From contig NZ_FRFF01000198.1 of NCBI RefSeq assembly GCF_900143625.1, positions 37,828-101,827 of the forward strand: DNA of 64,000 nt. The letters are read 5' to 3'. Origin of the DNA: Nocardiopsis sp. JB363 (GTDB taxonomy: Bacteria > Actinomycetota > Actinomycetes > Streptosporangiales > Streptosporangiaceae). A program made the translations under genes and the position numbers. Positions 25,042 to 33,762 of this stretch are shown here, piece after piece (position 1 is the first letter of the stretch; every line of letters starts with the position of its first letter). The notes beneath the pieces were generated by a model, which was not told the DNA's origin, did no database searches, and was given only the letters and a program-made list of their open reading frames with translations.

Positions 25042-26292
25042 ATGAGATCCCGAAGCGCGTCCGCGGTCGCCGGCATCGCCGCGATCGCCTTGATGGCGAC
25101 CGCGTGTGGCAGCGACGGCGACACCGGCGGCGGTGACGAGGGCTCTGCCGAGGGCACCCTCGTCATCTGGTCCGACCCCGAGCGCGCCGACGCCATCCAG
25201 AGCGCCGCCGCCGACTTCGCCGAGGCCAACGGCATCGAGGTCGACGTCCAGAACGTCTCCTTCGACGACATCCAGGGCGACATCGTCAACGCTCACCAGG
25301 CCGGCAACGCCCCCGACGTCTTCATCGGCGCCCACGACTGGGCCGGCAACCTCCTGCGCAACGGCACGGTCCAGCCGATCGAGCTGCCCGCCGACCGCGC
25401 CGAAGCGCTGGACGAGACCGCTGTGGAGGCCATGACCCTGGAGGGCCAGCTCCTGGGTGTTCCGTACGCGCAGGAGAACATCTTCCTCATGCGCAACACC
25501 GAGCTGGCTCCGGACGCCCCGGAGACCTTCGAGGAGCTCGTCGAGGTCGGCAACGAGCTCAAGGACGCCGGCGACACGAGCGAGGTCCTGGCGATGGCGG
25601 TCGGCCAGGAGGGCGACCCCTTCCGCATGAACGCCCTGATGACCTCGGCCGGTGGTTACCTGTTCGGTCAGGACGACAACGGCGACTGGGACCCCGAGGA
25701 CCTCGGCATCGGCTCCGACGAGACGATCGAGGCCATGGAGACGATCGCCGAGTACGGCGAGGAGGGCGAGGAGGTGCTGCGCCGCTCCATCGACCTGGAG
25801 AACGAAGCCTCCCTGTTCTTCGACGGTGAGTCCCCGTTCTTCGTCGCCGGCCCCTGGAACATCGGTGACGCCAACACCTCCGACATCGACTACGAGATCA
25901 GCGCCATCCCCGGTTTCGACGGAATGGACCCCGCCAGCCCCTACATCGGCTACCAGGGCTTCTTCGTGACCGAGGGCAGCGCCAACAGCGCGCTGGCCGA
26001 GGAGTTCGTGGTCAACTACGTCTCCGACTCCGACTTCGTTCAGACGCTGTACGAGGCCGACCCGCGCACCCCGGTGCAGAGCGAGGCCCTGGCCGCCGTC
26101 TCCGAAGAGGACCCGAACATCGCGCTGATGGCCGAGACCGGTGAGAACGGCATGCCCATGCCGAACATCCCCGAGATGGGTGAGACCTGGGAGCCGCTGG
26201 GCGTGGCCCAGGCCCAGATCATCGGTGGTGCGGACCCCCGTGAGGCCATGGAGACCGCCCACGAGACCGTCGCCGAGCGGATCGGCCAGTAA
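25042..26292 (+). CDS. malE: Maltose/maltodextrin-binding lipoprotein (MalE), copy 2
   Basis: The 416-residue lipoprotein has lipobox ATAC (about residue 22) and a Gly/Asp-rich linker, then the solute-binding fold. The motifs (TLVIWSDPERADAIQ; GVPYAQENIFLMRNTEL; TSAGGYLFGQD; MPNIPEMGETWEPLG) parallel those of copy 1. It is directly followed (2-base gap) by the MalF-type permease, so it is the main partner of the transporter. ATG 25042 has GGAAGGAAG upstream. The candidate LacI-type operators in its leader suggest control by the island's regulator. Confidence 0.93.
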   Translation: MRSRSASAVAGIAAIALMATACGSDGDTGGGDEGSAEGTLVIWSDPERADAIQSAAADFAEANGIEVDVQNVSFDDIQGDIVNAHQAGNAPDVFIGAHDWAGNLLRNGTVQPIELPADRAEALDETAVEAMTLEGQLLGVPYAQENIFLMRNTELAPDAPETFEELVEVGNELKDAGDTSEVLAMAVGQEGDPFRMNALMTSAGGYLFGQDDNGDWDPEDLGIGSDETIEAMETIAEYGEEGEEVLRRSIDLENEASLFFDGESPFFVAGPWNIGDANTSDIDYEISAIPGFDGMDPASPYIGYQGFFVTEGSANSALAEEFVVNYVSDSDFVQTLYEADPRTPVQSEALAAVSEEDPNIALMAETGENGMPMPNIPEMGETWEPLGVAQAQIIGGADPREAMETAHETVAERIGQ

Positions 26293-26294
26293 CT

Positions 26295-27911
26295 GTGGCA
26301 ACCGACCGTCCCGGCACCGCGGGCGCCTCCACCAAGGGGGCGCCCGCGGGCCGCAAACGCCCAGGAGGCCCACTGGCCGGTGGCTCCCTCGGCGGCCAGA
26401 TCATGAAGATCCTCCTGTTGGGCCTGTTCACCGCCCTCGGTGTGTGGGCGGTCCTGCCCCTGTACCTGGCGGGTGTGTGGTGGGGGATCGGTCTGGTCGT
26501 GGCCGTGGTGGCCCTCGTCTACTGGGTCTACTTCTCCAAGCGCACCGTCCCGGCCAAATACCTGGTGCCGGGTGTGCTCTTCCTGATGGCCTTCCAGATC
26601 TTCCCGGTGATCTACACGATGAGCACCTCGCTCACCAACATGAGCGACGGACACCGGGGATCCAAGGACCAGGCCATCGCGTCCATCGAGGCGTTCTCGG
26701 TGACACGAGACGCCGACTCCCGCGAGTTCGTCCTCACCGTGGCCGCCAACGGCGACCCCGAGACCGGTGAACTCGTCTTCCTCCTCAGCGACGACGAGGG
26801 CGGCACCTACGCCGGTACCGAAGAGGGGCTGAGCGACCTGGTCGGCGCCCAGGTCGACGACTCGGGCAAGATCACCGACACCATCGGGTACACCGTCCTG
26901 ACGCCCGCCCAGGTGAACTCGCGCAGCGACGAGCTGCAAGGGTTCGCCGTTCCCACCGACGAGGGCTCGGGCATCCGCTCCAGCGGTCTGTCCAGTGCCT
27001 TCGAGGGCAGCGCCCTCCGGGTCTACGACGAGTCCTGCGACTGCATCGAGGACACCGAGACCGGTGCCGTCTACCACGCGGACGACGAGCGCGGCGCGTT
27101 CTACGACGAGGACGGGCAGCGCCTTCCCCAGGGCTGGCAGGTCGGGGTGGGACTGGACAACTTCCTCCGGTTCCTGTTCAACCCGACCTTCGCGTCCTCC
27201 TTCTTCGGCACGCTGGTGTGGAACGTCGTGTTCGCCGTCTCGGTCACCTTCCTGGTGTTCGTGGTCGGCCTGGCGGTGGCCCTGACCCTGCACGTGCCCA
27301 AGATGCGCGGCAAGGTGGTCTACCGGATCCTGGTCGTCCTGCCCTACGCCATGAGTTCACTGGCCATGTACCTGCTCTGGCGGGACATGTTCAACGCCGA
27401 CTTCGGTCTGTTCAACCGGATGCTCGGGTTGCAAGTGGACTGGTTGGGCGACGTGTGGGCGGCGCGGTTCGCGGTGATCCTGGCCAACGTGTGGCTGGGC
27501 TATCCGTACATGTTCCTGGTCGCCACCGGGGCGCTACAGGCCATCCCCCGTGAGCTGGGGCAGGCGGCGCAGCTGGACGGGGCCGGGCCCTGGCAGGCGT
27601 TCCGGCACGTCACCCTGCCGCTGCTGATGGTCTCGATGACCCCGATCCTCATCTCCACGTTCGCGTTCAACTTCAACAACTTCAACGCGGTGTGGCTGAT
27701 CACCAGGGGTGGACCGTTCGGTTCGGAGGGCACCACCGCCGGCGGTGCCACCGACCTGCTCATCACCTATACGTACCGGTTGGCGTTCAGTGAGGCCACC
27801 GCGCAGTACGGCTACGCCGCCGCGCTGTCGGTGATGATCTTCCTGATCGTCTCGGTGATGTCCGTGGTCACTCTGAGCCGGACCAAGGCCCTGCAGGAGG
27901 TGGACCGATGA
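26295..27911 (+). CDS. malF: Maltose-type ABC transporter permease MalF with large extracytoplasmic insert
   Basis: The 538-residue membrane protein has three N-terminal helices (about 37-95 in two, then YLVPGVLFLMAFQIFPVIYT at 95-115). An extracytoplasmic region of ~165 residues follows (about 120-285), then the permease domain with the EAA loop ELGQAAQLDGAGPWQAFRHV (about 417-437). The insert recalls the P2 domain of E. coli MalF, which grips MalE; here it also contains a CDCIED patch. GTG 26295 follows the malE stop by two bases and the gene overlaps malG by ATGA. Confidence 0.92.
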   Translation: MATDRPGTAGASTKGAPAGRKRPGGPLAGGSLGGQIMKILLLGLFTALGVWAVLPLYLAGVWWGIGLVVAVVALVYWVYFSKRTVPAKYLVPGVLFLMAFQIFPVIYTMSTSLTNMSDGHRGSKDQAIASIEAFSVTRDADSREFVLTVAANGDPETGELVFLLSDDEGGTYAGTEEGLSDLVGAQVDDSGKITDTIGYTVLTPAQVNSRSDELQGFAVPTDEGSGIRSSGLSSAFEGSALRVYDESCDCIEDTETGAVYHADDERGAFYDEDGQRLPQGWQVGVGLDNFLRFLFNPTFASSFFGTLVWNVVFAVSVTFLVFVVGLAVALTLHVPKMRGKVVYRILVVLPYAMSSLAMYLLWRDMFNADFGLFNRMLGLQVDWLGDVWAARFAVILANVWLGYPYMFLVATGALQAIPRELGQAAQLDGAGPWQAFRHVTLPLLMVSMTPILISTFAFNFNNFNAVWLITRGGPFGSEGTTAGGATDLLITYTYRLAFSEATAQYGYAAALSVMIFLIVSVMSVVTLSRTKALQEVDR

Positions 27912-28810
27912 GCGTCCCCGATGTCGCCACCAGGCCCGTCTATCAGCGCAGCGTCAGCACGCGCTTCGCCCTGTGGGCCGGGCGGCTGGGTTGGCGCCAC
28001 GCCGTCATGTGGGTGATCGCGGCGTTCGCGATCTTCCCCGTGCTGTTCGTGGTCTCGGCCGCGATCAACCCGGTCGGCACCCTGAGCAGTTCCCAGTTGT
28101 GGCCGACGGGCGCGAGCCTGGACAACGCCAAGGAGCTGTTCCGCAACACCCCGTTCACCACCTGGTACACGAACTCGCTGTTCTTCGCGCTCACCAACGC
28201 GGCGGTCACCGTGCTGCTGTCCGCGCTGGCGGCCTACGCCTTCAGCCGGATGCGGTTCAAGGGCCGCCGGGTGGGACTGATCGGGCTCCTGGTCATCCAG
28301 ATGTTCCCGCAGTTCCTGGCGATCGTGGCGATCTACCTGATGTTCTCCAACATCGGCGAGCTCTACCCGGCGATCGGCTTCGACACCCGTTGGGGCCTGC
28401 TGCTGGTGTACCTGGGCGGGGCGCTCAGCATCAACACGTGGTTGATGAAGGGCTTCTTCGACACCGTGCCCAAGGAGTTGGACGAGTCCGCGCAGATGGA
28501 CGGGGCCACGCACGCGCAGGTGTTCTTCCGGATCATGCTGCCGCTGGTCACCCCGGTGCTGGCGATCGTGGCGCTGTTGGTGTTCATCAACACCATCAAC
28601 GAGTTCCTGTTGGCCAGCGTGTTCCTGCGGGACACCGACTCGCAGACCTTGGGCCTGGGGCTGTACCAACTGGTGGACTCCCAGCGCAACGCCAACTTCG
28701 GGATGTTCGCGGTGGGCGCCATCATGCTGTCCCTGCCCACCCTGGCGGTGTTCTGGTTCCTCCAGCGCTACATCAGCGAGGGCCTGACCTCCGGAGCGGT
28801 CAAGGGCTAG
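27908..28810 (+). CDS. malG: Maltose-type ABC transporter permease MalG
   Basis: The 300-residue permease has six helices, with the EAA loop KELDESAQMDGATHAQVFFR at about residues 189-208 and C-terminal LQRYISEGLTSGAVKG as in MalG. ATG 27908 overlaps the malF stop. No ATPase gene follows; a shared MsiK/MalK-type ATPase encoded elsewhere is expected, as in streptomycetes. A terminator ends the operon. Confidence 0.95.
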   Translation: MSVPDVATRPVYQRSVSTRFALWAGRLGWRHAVMWVIAAFAIFPVLFVVSAAINPVGTLSSSQLWPTGASLDNAKELFRNTPFTTWYTNSLFFALTNAAVTVLLSALAAYAFSRMRFKGRRVGLIGLLVIQMFPQFLAIVAIYLMFSNIGELYPAIGFDTRWGLLLVYLGGALSINTWLMKGFFDTVPKELDESAQMDGATHAQVFFRIMLPLVTPVLAIVALLVFINTINEFLLASVFLRDTDSQTLGLGLYQLVDSQRNANFGMFAVGAIMLSLPTLAVFWFLQRYISEGLTSGAVKG

Positions 28811-28822
28811 TGGAGCAAACGT

Positions 28823-28859
28823 AGGAGGGGCGCCCCTGTTCGATGGGGGCGCCCCTCCT
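28823..28859. terminator. Bidirectional terminator between malG and lepA
   Basis: A perfect 14-bp stem (28823-28836 with 28846-28859) and 9-base loop lie between converging genes. Confidence 0.85.
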
Positions 28860-28889
28860 TCGTCGTCCGCCGGCCCCGGCCGGCCGCGA

Positions 28890-30731
28890 CTACTTCTTCT
28901 TCTTGTCCTCGGAGACGCTGTCGTCCGTGGACAGTGCGGTGATGAAGGCCTCCTGGGGCACCTCGACCCGGCCGACCATCTTCATCCGCTTCTTGCCCTC
29001 CTTCTGCTTCTCCAGCAGCTTGCGCTTACGGCTGATGTCACCGCCGTAGCACTTGGAGAGCACGTCCTTGCGGATCGCCCGAATGTTCTCTCGGGCGATG
29101 ACCCGGGCGCCGATGGCCGCCTGGACCGGGATCTCGAACTGCTGCCTCGGAATGAGCTCGCGCAGCTTCTTGGTCATCTCCACCCCGTAGGAGTAGGACT
29201 TCTCCCTGTGGACGATCGCCGAGAAAGCGTCGATGGGCTCGCCCTGGAGCAGGATGTCGACCTTGACCAGGTCCGCCGCCTGCTCCCCGATGGGCTCGTA
29301 GTCCAAGGAGGCGTAGCCCTTGGTCCGGGACTTGAGCGCGTCGAAGAAGTCGAAGACGATCTCGGCCATGGGAAGCGTGTACCGCATCTCGACACGGTCC
29401 TCGGACAGGTAGTCCATGCCTTGGAGCTCACCGCGGCGGTCCTGGCACAGTTCCATGATCTGACCGATGTGCTCGGCGGGGCTGAGCAGGGTGGTCTTGA
29501 CCATCGGCTCGTAGATCGAGTCGATCTTCCCCTCGGGGAACTCGCTCGGGTTGGTCACGACGTGCTCGGTGCCGTCCTCCATGACCACCCTGTAGATCAC
29601 GTTGGGGGCGGTGGAGATGAGTTCGAGGTTGAACTCGCGCTCCAGACGGGCCCTGGTGATCTCCAGGTGGAGCAGGCCCAGGAAGCCACAACGGAAGCCG
29701 AAGCCCAGAGCCGCGGAGGTCTCGGGCTCGAAGGCCAGGGCGGCGTCGTTGAGCTGGAGTTTGTCCAAGGCGTCGCGCAGCACCGGATAGTCGGTGCCGT
29801 CGATCGGATACAGGCCCGAGAACACCATGGGCTTGGGTTCCTGATAGCCCTCAAGCATCGTCTCGGCGGACTTGTTGAGGGTGGTGATGGTGTCACCGAC
29901 CTTGGACTGACGCACGTCCTTCACGCCAGTGATGATGTAGCCGACCTCTCCCACGCTGAGGCCCTGGCTCTTGGTCGGCTCGGGTGCGCTGACCCCGATC
30001 TCCAGGATCTCGTGGGAGGCCTTGGTGGACATCATCTGGATGCGCTCGCGCGGGCTGAGCTTGCCGTCCACGACCCGCACGTAGGTGACCACGCCGCGGT
30101 AGGTGTCGTACACCGAGTCGAAGATCATCGCGCGGGCGGGGGCGTCCGGGTCGCCGACCGGGGCCGGGATCTGGGTGACGATCTCGTTGAGGAGATCCTC
30201 GACACCCTCACCGGTCTTGGCGCTGACCTTGAGCACGTCGGAGGGCTCACAGCCGATGATCCCGGCGATCTCCTCGGCGTACTTCTCGGGCTGGGCCGCG
30301 GGAAGGTCGATCTTGTTGAGCACCGGGATGATCTGTAGGTCGTTCTCCAGCGCCATGTACAGGTTGGCGAGGGTCTGCGCCTCGATCCCCTGGGCGGCGT
30401 CGACCAGCAGGATCGCGCCCTCGCAGGCGGCCAGCGAACGCGACACCTCGTAGGTGAAGTCGACGTGGCCGGGGGTGTCGATCAGGTCGAGCGTGTAGGT
30501 CTTGTCGTCCAGGGCGGTGAAGGGGATGCGCACCGCCTGGGACTTGATGGTGATGCCGCGCTCGCGCTCGATGTCCATGCGGTCCAGGTACTGGGCGCGC
30601 ATCTGACGGTCCTCGACGACCCCGGTGATCTGGAGCATCCGGTCGGCCAGCGTCGACTTGCCATGGTCGATGTGCGCGATGATGCAGAAGTTGCGAATCA
30701 GCGCGGGATCGGTCCAGTTCGGCTGTGCCAC
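28890..30731 (-). CDS. lepA: Elongation factor 4 (LepA)
   Basis: The 613-residue translational GTPase has G1 AHIDHGKSTLADRM near the start, switch I RERGITIKSQ, G3 DTPGHVDF, G4 NKIDLP and the LepA-specific C-terminal domain (RKRKLLEKQKEGKKRMK). It promotes back-translocation and/or initiation-complex assembly on the ribosome. GTG 30731 (MAQPNWTD) has CGGAG upstream. Neighbouring rpsT is the usual partner. Confidence 0.97.
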   Translation of the reverse strand: MAQPNWTDPALIRNFCIIAHIDHGKSTLADRMLQITGVVEDRQMRAQYLDRMDIERERGITIKSQAVRIPFTALDDKTYTLDLIDTPGHVDFTYEVSRSLAACEGAILLVDAAQGIEAQTLANLYMALENDLQIIPVLNKIDLPAAQPEKYAEEIAGIIGCEPSDVLKVSAKTGEGVEDLLNEIVTQIPAPVGDPDAPARAMIFDSVYDTYRGVVTYVRVVDGKLSPRERIQMMSTKASHEILEIGVSAPEPTKSQGLSVGEVGYIITGVKDVRQSKVGDTITTLNKSAETMLEGYQEPKPMVFSGLYPIDGTDYPVLRDALDKLQLNDAALAFEPETSAALGFGFRCGFLGLLHLEITRARLEREFNLELISTAPNVIYRVVMEDGTEHVVTNPSEFPEGKIDSIYEPMVKTTLLSPAEHIGQIMELCQDRRGELQGMDYLSEDRVEMRYTLPMAEIVFDFFDALKSRTKGYASLDYEPIGEQAADLVKVDILLQGEPIDAFSAIVHREKSYSYGVEMTKKLRELIPRQQFEIPVQAAIGARVIARENIRAIRKDVLSKCYGGDISRKRKLLEKQKEGKKRMKMVGRVEVPQEAFITALSTDDSVSEDKKKK

Positions 30732-30965
30732 CGTGCTCCGTTCAACAGGATTGGTTCAGGGTCGTGTGCGCCTGTGGGGGGCGTCATACCACCGCGGCCG
30801 TGGGCACACGGCGGCCTCTATCCTCCCATGGTGCGGGCACCGCACTCACCGGGTATCCCCCGGGGCGATGCGGCAGTATGGGCGCGAGGCGCGGGTGTCG
30901 ACCTCCAGATTATGCGAACCGACGCCGGGCACGGTCCCGGCGGGGCGAGAGCGGGTGGCGCGGGA

Positions 30966-31946
30966 GTGAAGTGGTTTCTGACACGGCTGCTGGCGGGGAT
31001 CGCGGCGATCCTGGTGCTGGTGGTGGCCGCGGGCGCGTTGCTGAGCTTCCAGTTCTCGGGCACGCCCAGCGATCGGGCGGCCTCCCAGGACGCGGACGCG
31101 GCTTGGGTGGGGTCGTGGGAGGACACCGACACTCTGGCGGATTTGTTGGACACCGGCTCGGTGAACACCCTGTACGTGTACGCGGGGGACGTGTCCGCCG
31201 ACGGGACCGTGGAGCGGGTTCCCGACACCGAGGCGTTGCTGTCGTGGCTGGACTCCACCTATCCCGAGGTGCGTCCGCTCGCCTGGCTGCGGCACGTGGA
31301 GTCCGGTTCGTCCCTGTTGCGGGACCGATTCCCCACCGAGGCCCGTGAGGCGCTCGCGCCGGAGGTCGCCGAGGTGGCCGCGGACGGTTTCGCCGGGGTG
31401 CACCTGGAGATCCGTCCAGTGACGGTGAACGACCCATCGATCCCCACGTTGGTGTCGCTGGTCCGGGAGGAACTGGGCGAGGACCCGGTGCTGTCGATTC
31501 AGGCCCATCACGTGGAGTTGCTCCCCGGCGGCCGGGTGGCGTCGTTCGTCACCGACGGCGAGGAGAAGTACTGGTCCAAGGGGTACCTGGACCAGGTGAC
31601 CGAGCACGCCGACGAGGTCGTACTGCCCGGGGTGGACGCGAACATGCCGACCGAGGGGATGTACGGCGGCTTCATGGTGCGTCAGGTGACCGAGGCGGTG
31701 GCGGCGCTCAGATCCCGTGAGGACCTGACCCTGCGTTTCGGGGTACCCGCCTACAGCGGTGCGGAGTGGGGGCCGGACCACGAGAACGAGGACGCGCTGA
31801 CCGCGATCGCCGCGATCAGGCTGGGTCTGTCCAAGGCGGAACCCGCCGAGGAACTCACCACCGGAGTGGCGCTCTACCTGGCCGACGAGGCCGAGAAGGG
31901 CGACCTGGACGCCTACCGCACGGGGTGGCTGGGCCCCATCCCCTGA
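30966..31946 (+). CDS. Membrane-anchored protein of unknown function, TIM-barrel glycosidase-like
   Basis: The ~326-residue product has one N-terminal helix (about 5-27, LLAGIAAILVLVVAAGALL) and a soluble outer domain. Motifs GVHLEIRPV, LSIQAHHVELLP, VVLPGVDANMPT and LRFGVPAYSG, spaced along alternating strands and helices, suggest a TIM barrel of glycosidase type, perhaps with the Glu of HLEIRP in the active site; this is inference only. I start at GTG 30966; ATG 30912 is also in frame and neither has a good ribosome site. It lies between lepA and rpsT. Confidence 0.7.
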   Translation: MKWFLTRLLAGIAAILVLVVAAGALLSFQFSGTPSDRAASQDADAAWVGSWEDTDTLADLLDTGSVNTLYVYAGDVSADGTVERVPDTEALLSWLDSTYPEVRPLAWLRHVESGSSLLRDRFPTEAREALAPEVAEVAADGFAGVHLEIRPVTVNDPSIPTLVSLVREELGEDPVLSIQAHHVELLPGGRVASFVTDGEEKYWSKGYLDQVTEHADEVVLPGVDANMPTEGMYGGFMVRQVTEAVAALRSREDLTLRFGVPAYSGAEWGPDHENEDALTAIAAIRLGLSKAEPAEELTTGVALYLADEAEKGDLDAYRTGWLGPIP

Positions 31947-32274
31947 GAGTTGAGCAGTGCTTTTTGGGGCCTTTGCAGAGGGATTCTTCATCGTCGTCTA
32001 CGCCTGCCGCTCGTACCTCGCTCACGGCTTGACTCCTTCTTGCAGAACCCTCTCCGGACCCGAACGGGTAACCGCCAGGTCCCGAGTGGTCCACCGAATA
32101 CGGCATACTGAGAAGTCCGTGTCTCGGACTTCCACGTTCCAATTCGAGCCCTTCTGGTCTCTCACACACACCCTGCGCCGGCGCCCACGCGCGCGACTCA
32201 TGGAACGGCTGCCCATGAGATGAGCCGCCTGTTCGACCGGCGCGCAGATCAAAGTTACTGGAGCACGTTTTCGC
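31947..32274 (+). other. Leader region of rpsT
   Basis: These 328 bases hold no convincing gene. They contain a hairpin GAAGTCCG-TGTCT-CGGACTTC (32112-32132), which lies in the likely 5' untranslated region of rpsT. CATACT (32104-32109) is a weak -10-like box. A leader structure could take part in S20 feedback control, but no match to a known S20 leader can be made by eye. Confidence 0.4.
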
Positions 32275-32544
32275 ATGGCGAACATCAAGTCGCAGAAGAA
32301 GCGCAACCGGCAGAACGAGAAGGCTCGTATCCGCAACCAGGCGGTGCGCTCTTCGCTGAAGACCTCCATCCGGAAGTTCCGCGAAGCCGCCGAGGCCGGG
32401 GACGTCGAGAAGGCCACCGTCCTGCAGCGTGACGCCGCTCGTGCCCTGGACAAGGCCACCAGCAAGCGCGTCATCCACAAGAACCAGGCCGCGAACCGCA
32501 AGAGCGCGATCGCCAAGCGCCTGGACCAGCTCCAGTCCGCCTAA
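32275..32544 (+). CDS. rpsT: 30S ribosomal protein S20
   Basis: The 89-residue, Lys/Arg-rich helical protein starts MANIKSQKKRNRQNEKARIR and ends in the helical NQAANRKSAIAKRLDQLQSA; it is standard S20, which binds 16S rRNA early in assembly. GGAG lies 12 bases before ATG 32275. A terminator follows. Confidence 0.97.
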   Translation: MANIKSQKKRNRQNEKARIRNQAVRSSLKTSIRKFREAAEAGDVEKATVLQRDAARALDKATSKRVIHKNQAANRKSAIAKRLDQLQSA

Positions 32545-32568
32545 GGACTGCGTAGCCCGCGGTTTCCA

Positions 32569-32598
32569 GGGCCCGGCCTCCTCAGGGAGGCCGGGCCC
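32569..32598 (+). terminator. Terminator after rpsT
   Basis: A perfect 13-bp stem (32569-32581 with 32586-32598) and TCAG loop are followed by TTTCGTGT. Confidence 0.88.
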
Positions 32599-32675
32599 TT
32601 TCGTGTCTTCGCGAGTTATCCACAGGTGGAAATCACCCGGTGACAGCCGGTCGCGATCTCCCTAGCGTTGCATGC

Positions 32676-33755
32676 ATGACCGCTTCGCGCCGGTCGCGGC
32701 GCTACCCTCCCGTTGCCACCCCCGAGGAACGACTCCGCGCACTCGGCCTGGGCTCCTCCCCCTCCGCCAGGCGTCTGCGCGCCCGAATCCCCCGTCCACC
32801 GACCGATCCTCCGGCCCTCCCCGCTCCCCGACCGGGCACCGACGTTCCCAGCGCGCCCTACGCGGTCGACGCACGGACCCCCTACCGGCCTGCCGGGCGG
32901 GACTGGCCGGAGCGCGCCCCGGAGGACGTGCTCACCGTCTCGGCGCCGAAAAAACCCGAGCCCTCCCCCTCTCCGTGGGCCCCTCCTGATCGACCCGACG
33001 GTGACTCGGACGATCGGAAACAGCGCCGGCGTGAACGTTCGACGCGAGACCGGCCCACGGGATCGTCCCGGCCGCCCGCCGGGTACACGGAGTTGGTCCC
33101 GGACGAACCCGTGGCGGCCCTGGAGCGGGTCACCCGGGGCTGGGCCACCGAGGCCGCGCTGTCGCGCCGGTCACTGGCCGTGCTGGTGGTGCTGGGTCTG
33201 CTGGCGGTGGGGGTCGCGTTCCTGATGCTGCGCGAACGTCCCGAGGAGGTCGCCGTGCCCGAGCTGGTCACACAGGCCGCCTCCGATGACGGTCCGGTCC
33301 CGGAACCCGATGCTCCCCCTCCGGACGGCGATGTCGTGGTGCACGTGGGCGGTGAGGTGACCGAACCGGGCCTGTACACGATGCCCGCGGGTTCGCGGGT
33401 GGCCGACGCCGTGGAGGAGGCGGGCGGAGCGCTGCCCGACACCGATCTCGACCTGCTCAACCTGGCCAGGACACTGACCGACGGCGAACGCATACTCGTG
33501 GGGGTCGCGGAGGAGGCGCCCGGTGACGGCGGCGCGGCGGCCGCCGGTGGGGAAGGTCCGACGGTGAACGTCAATACCGCCGATGAGGAGGAACTGCGCT
33601 CCCTGCCGGGGATCGGGGAGAAGAAGGCGCGCCAGATCATCGACCACCGGGAGTCCCTCGGGGGATCCTTCTCCAGTGTCGAGGACCTGCTCGGGGTGGA
33701 CGGGATCGCGGAGAAGACCCTGGAGAGCCTCCGACCGCACGTGAGCGTGGGGTGA
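32676..33755 (+). CDS. comEA: ComEA-family DNA-binding protein with long Pro/Arg-rich N-terminus
   Basis: The 359-residue protein has a ~165-residue basic, proline-rich cytoplasmic stretch and a helix (about 168-186, SLAVLVVLGLLAVGVAFLML). An SLBB domain follows (VVVHVGGEVTEPGLYTMPAG, about 223), then the helix-hairpin-helix pair (VNVNTADEEELRSLPGIGEK, about 290-355). It binds double-stranded DNA outside the membrane for uptake through ComEC, the next gene (7 bases downstream). The N-terminal extension is long for the family. ATG 32676 is assumed; the frame is open to 32640. Confidence 0.9.
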   Translation: MTASRRSRRYPPVATPEERLRALGLGSSPSARRLRARIPRPPTDPPALPAPRPGTDVPSAPYAVDARTPYRPAGRDWPERAPEDVLTVSAPKKPEPSPSPWAPPDRPDGDSDDRKQRRRERSTRDRPTGSSRPPAGYTELVPDEPVAALERVTRGWATEAALSRRSLAVLVVLGLLAVGVAFLMLRERPEEVAVPELVTQAASDDGPVPEPDAPPPDGDVVVHVGGEVTEPGLYTMPAGSRVADAVEEAGGALPDTDLDLLNLARTLTDGERILVGVAEEAPGDGGAAAAGGEGPTVNVNTADEEELRSLPGIGEKKARQIIDHRESLGGSFSSVEDLLGVDGIAEKTLESLRPHVSVG

Positions 33756-33762
33756 GTCGGCG

